This document shows, in pieces, positions 62,682-64,000 of a DNA stretch of 64,000 nucleotides. Source of the DNA: Bacillus sp. AFS041924 (GTDB taxonomy: Bacteria > Bacillota > Bacilli > Bacillales > Bacillaceae_G). Positions within the stretch are counted from its first letter, which is position 1; every line of letters begins with the position of its first letter. Where the stretch lies: positions 1-64,000 of the forward strand of contig NZ_NULG01000024.1 in NCBI RefSeq assembly GCF_002577195.1, written 5' to 3'. The position numbers and the translations under genes were made by a program. Under the pieces are notes generated by a model. It saw nothing but the letters and a program-made list of their open reading frames with translations, ran no database searches and had not been told where the DNA came from.

Positions 62682-64000
62682 CTACCCTCCTAACACGTAT
62701 TTTAATGCTTCGTGCACTGTGTTAATACCTATTATTTCCATTCCTTCAGGAAAACTCCATCCTCCAATATTTTTTGATGGAATAATCGCTCGTTTAAATC
62801 CGAGTTTCGCTGCTTCTTGCACTCTTTGTTCGATTCTAGATACTCTTCTGACTTCTCCTGTTAAACCAATTTCACCAATAACAACATCTGTTGGATTAGT
62901 AGGTTTATCTTGAAAACTTGAAGCTATACTTACCGCAACAGCTAAGTCTACTGCTGGCTCATCTAACTTCAGTCCTCCAGCAACCTTTAAATAAGCATCT
63001 TGATTTTGTAATAATAGTCCCATTCTCTTTTCTAAAACAGCCATTATTAATGATACTCTATTATGATCTATACCCGTTGCCATTCGACGTGCATTACCAA
63101 AGCTTGTAGGTGAGACGAGTGCTTGTAATTCAACAAGGACAGGTCTAGTACCTTCCATAGAAGCTACAACAGTAGAACCAGCTACTCCAAAAGGTCGTTC
63201 TTCTAAGAATATTTCTGACGGATTTAGGACTTCTACTAATCCTAACTCTTTCATCTCAAAAATACCTGTTTCATTTGTAGATCCAAAACGGTTTTTAACT
63301 GCCCTTAATATACGATATGTATGATGTCTTTCACCTTCAAAATATAACACTGCATCTACCATATGTTCTAATAATCGAGGACCAGCAATTGCTCCCTCTT
63401 TTGTTACGTGGCCTACTATAAAGATCGGAATACCTCTTGTCTTTGCAATTTTCATTAATTCTGATGTACATTCTCGAACTTGTGACACACTACCTGGTGC
63501 AGATGTTACTTCTTGTAAATAGATTGTTTGAATCGAATCGATTACAACAAAATCTGGTGACATCTCATCCATATATCTAGCAATATAAGACAAATCTGTC
63601 TCGGATAGTACATATAAATTTTGTGTTGCGACACCTAGTCGCTCTGCTCTTAATTTTATTTGTTTCTGAGATTCTTCACCTGAAACATATAAAACTTTAT
63701 GATCCTTTTTTGCTAATTGTGAAGAAACCTGTAACAGCATCGTCGACTTTCCAATCCCTGGGTCACCACCGATTAATACTAATGAACCTAATACGATCCC
63801 TCCACCTAACACTCGGTTAAATTCTGCGAAAGAAGTTTCGATTCGAGTTTCAGTGCCGATTTCCACTTCCATAATCGAAATTGGTTTTGTCCCTTCTACT
63901 GTTGCATTTGTATTAAATGTAAGTCTTCTTGAACTAGCTGGCTGATCATTAAACTCAACCATTGTATTCCATTCGTTACAAGCAGGACATTTCCCGACCC
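62682..64000 (-). CDS. radA: DNA repair protein RadA (5' end outside the window)
   Basis: The visible 439 codons run from [11 protein letters not shown], the second CxxC of the N-terminal zinc finger, to the stop at 62682. Walker [11 protein letters not shown], Walker B VVIDSIQT, the RadA-specific KNRFG and the Lon-like C-terminal domain are present. It is a RecA-like branch-migration helicase. An ATG at 63962 is not the true start since the frame and zinc finger continue to the window edge. Confidence 0.97.
   Translation of the reverse strand, partial: VGKCPACNEWNTMVEFNDQPASSRRLTFNTNATVEGTKPISIMEVEIGTETRIETSFAEFNRVLGGGIVLGSLVLIGGDPGIGKSTMLLQVSSQLAKKDHKVLYVSGEESQKQIKLRAERLGVATQNLYVLSETDLSYIARYMDEMSPDFVVIDSIQTIYLQEVTSAPGSVSQVRECTSELMKIAKTRGIPIFIVGHVTKEGAIAGPRLLEHMVDAVLYFEGERHHTYRILRAVKNRFGSTNETGIFEMKELGLVEVLNPSEIFLEERPFGVAGSTVVASMEGTRPVLVELQALVSPTSFGNARRMATGIDHNRVSLIMAVLEKRMGLLLQNQDAYLKVAGGLKLDEPAVDLAVAVSIASSFQDKPTNPTDVVIGEIGLTGEVRRVSRIEQRVQEAAKLGFKRAIIPSKNIGGWSFPEGMEIIGINTVHEALKYVLGG

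Overview
The window is a low-GC Gram-positive chromosome segment from an endospore-forming Bacillaceae member. Evidence: B. subtilis-like gene order from radA/disA through the S10-spc-alpha ribosomal clusters; the sporulation genes sigH, cwlD, kbaA and pdaB; a T-box; and strong AGGAGG-type ribosome binding sites. Species cannot be fixed from the sequence alone. Apart from pdaB every supported gene is on the minus strand, so the biological reading order runs from 64000 down to 1.

Right part (about 64000-52400): radA (5' end outside the window), disA, yacL, ispD, ispF, gltX, a cysteine T-box, cysE, cysS, mrnC, rlmB, rae1, sigH, rpmG and secE. These cover DNA repair and c-di-AMP, isoprenoid precursors, Glu/Cys tRNA charging and cysteine supply, rRNA maturation and stationary-phase sigma.

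Middle (about 52400-17300): nusG, rplK-rplA, rplJ-rplL, an rRNA methyltransferase, rpoB-rpoC, rpsL-rpsG-fusA-tuf, then rpsJ through rplQ with secY, adk, infA and rpoA, then the ECF cobalamin/vitamin-type transporter energizing module ecfA1-ecfA2-ecfT, truA and rplM-rpsI. This is the transcription/translation core. It carries many promoters and leader structures: L10, L13 and S10 leaders, a structured rpsL leader, paired motifs before rplK and rplA, and attenuator-like hairpins before nusG and rpoB. Compared with B. subtilis, ybxF (between rpoC and rpsL), map (between adk and infA), ybaJ (after rpsI) and gerD (between salA and kbaA) are absent from their usual places.

Variable region (about 17300-4950): about 12.4 kb lies between rpsI and ybaK, where B. 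subtilis has one small gene. It contains (a) an XRE repressor / ImmA-type metalloprotease / PIN-nuclease cassette; (b) an acidic amino-acid module of gltT (glutamate/aspartate symporter) and aspA (aspartase), then an NAD-type malic enzyme and a GlnK/GlnL-like two-component system, with a perfect CcpA cre box and tandem direct repeats in front of gltT; (c) a lone phage portal-like gene; and (d) a homospermidine-synthase/saccharopine-dehydrogenase-like enzyme.

Left part (about 4950-1): ybaK, cwlD, salA, kbaA (minus), pdaB (plus), an interrupted reading frame, and at the extreme left edge tandem rRNA-type promoters pointing out of the window, so a ribosomal RNA operon probably begins just past position 1.
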